A DNA stretch of 29,543 nt from Sphacelaria rigidula (taxonomy: Eukaryota; Phaeophyceae; Sphacelariales), in NCBI GenBank assembly GCA_964200075.2, contig CAXNAA020000077.1:1-29543 (forward strand), written 5' to 3'. Position numbers and translations under genes: made by a program. Shown piece after piece: positions 28,595 to 29,543 of this stretch; within the stretch, counting starts at the first letter, position 1, and every line of letters begins with the position of its first letter. Under the pieces are notes generated by a model that saw only the letters and a program-made list of their open reading frames with translations, ran no database searches and was not told where the DNA came from.

Positions 28595-29543
28595 TCATCA
28601 ACGCAATGTCCTACTCGCCTTCGCGTCCCAGCAAGCTTTGATTTCCTCGTATCTCCGCCACTGTGGCCGTTGCCGTCACTTTTGTCGCTCGCACCCCCTG
28701 TGTTTTCGCCCCCTCGCCTCTTCCTGCCCCTAACTCGTCCCTCGGCAATCCTCGACTTGTCACAATCCTCGTCCCCTCCCCGCTTTACATGTTGGTGTTG
28801 TCTTATCGTTACTTTGGTTTTCCTTCACAACGAATAAACTGTGTGAACACGAGTGGGCTATTGAATCTTCATGGGCAGCAAGGGCCCCTTCGGCCCCTGG
28901 CAACGGATATGTTAATTTGCTATGAGGCATGATTGGTTGAATGGGTCAGGGTCGGGCACTAGTCTAATGCCCGACGAAAGACGCGTGTTTTGTCGGATGA
29001 TGATCTTCGGTACAGCTATATCTCCATCTGTGGAATTAAGAATACTTCTCTTGATGCAAACATTTCTCACTCAGGAGTTCCATCTGCAGGCACTCAAAGG
29101 GTTCGCGTGCGGTGTATACTCAAGAGTCACAATGCGCAACCTATCGTCCCTGCACACATGGAAAAACCTCCTGTTCCCAGCCCCAGATCCTGAACTCACG
29201 TTAGCTGCGCGGTAGAAATACAGATTTTCAACACATGTATTACTATGGCGTTGACATCGGTGCAAGGTTGGGCGTGCACTCTCAATCAAGATCTATGGTG
29301 TCCACTACGGAGAGAGACACTGCTCTCACACGAAGTTTCCGACCGTCTCAGGCGGGGGAGTACATATGTCTGCCGCTGTCAGCGGAAACATTGCGATCTC
29401 GTACCACCTTTGTCCGCTCTATTCGAACTGTAATCTAGCAGCCCCGTGTCTACACCAGGTCAAGTCATCAGCATACTTCCTCTGTCCCACAAGTAAAGTC
29501 CGTTATGTTTACATGAGCCCTTAACGGTGTCCGATTTGATTTT
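28595..29543. other. Unassigned region, possible promoter of the minus-strand gene
   Basis: From 28640 to 28790 the plus strand is C and T rich (G and A rich on the minus strand), directly upstream of the candidate secreted-protein gene, and may hold its promoter. No TATA box was recognised there. From 28950 to 29543 no supported feature is seen; short overlapping open frames carry no motif. Confidence 0.35.

Noticed and set aside
1-29543. tRNA, rRNA, CRISPR or a multi-gene defence or biosynthetic system
   Set aside because: No tRNA-like cloverleaf boxes, rRNA core sequence, spacer-repeat array or group of adjacent intact genes was recognised. The tandem arrays have diverged repeats without unique spacers, so they are minisatellites and not CRISPR.

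Overview
This is nuclear DNA from a eukaryote, and it is dominated by transposons and tandem repeats. I see no bacterial operons, rRNA, tRNA or CRISPR array. The evidence is a decayed Ty3/Gypsy chromovirus-type polyprotein, DNA transposons recognised by terminal inverted repeats (TIRs) and target-site duplications (TSDs), four separate degenerate minisatellites with periods of about 35 to 45 bp, several dispersed repeats seen twice in the window, and short GT...AG intron candidates. The lineage (alga, other protist or invertebrate) cannot be fixed from the sequence alone.

Layout. 1-390: unassigned DNA with a small hairpin. 395-3916: relic chromovirus pol (linker, reverse transcriptase, RNase H, integrase, chromodomain) with about seven frameshifts and several in-frame stops; no gag or protease is visible. 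3915-4576: three copies of a unit of about 120 to 140 bp just downstream of pol. 4600-6475: unassigned, with one weak 140-codon open frame. 6476-7260: degenerate minisatellite carrying a dispersed repeat that recurs inverted at 14160-14245. 8540-8890: minisatellite whose unit contains a palindrome. 9325-10365: cluster of related foldback modules. 11332-13020: a satellite built on a unit of about 44 bp, split by a 1040-bp TTAA-flanked, piggyBac-like non-autonomous element. 14989-15571 (minus): a Cys-rich, probably zinc-binding coding exon. 16925-17460: 41-bp minisatellite. 18202-19891: a hAT-type element with a perfect 8-bp TSD, lying inside an open frame that reads through when the element is ignored. 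20190-24040: sparse DNA with two dispersed repeats. 24449-25902 (minus): a second copy of the piggyBac-like element carrying a nested 404-bp foldback element with its own 4-bp TSD. 26039-26524: a good 161-residue coding candidate. 28019-28594 (minus): a candidate three-exon gene for a small secreted protein.

How it fits together. The window reads as a record of nested insertions rather than a functional gene cluster. The order of events can be partly reconstructed: satellite first, then the TTAA element; TTAA element first, then the foldback element. No defence, biosynthetic or other multi-gene system is supported. The most useful novelties are the three element families with resolvable ends and the two or three previously unnamed small coding candidates.
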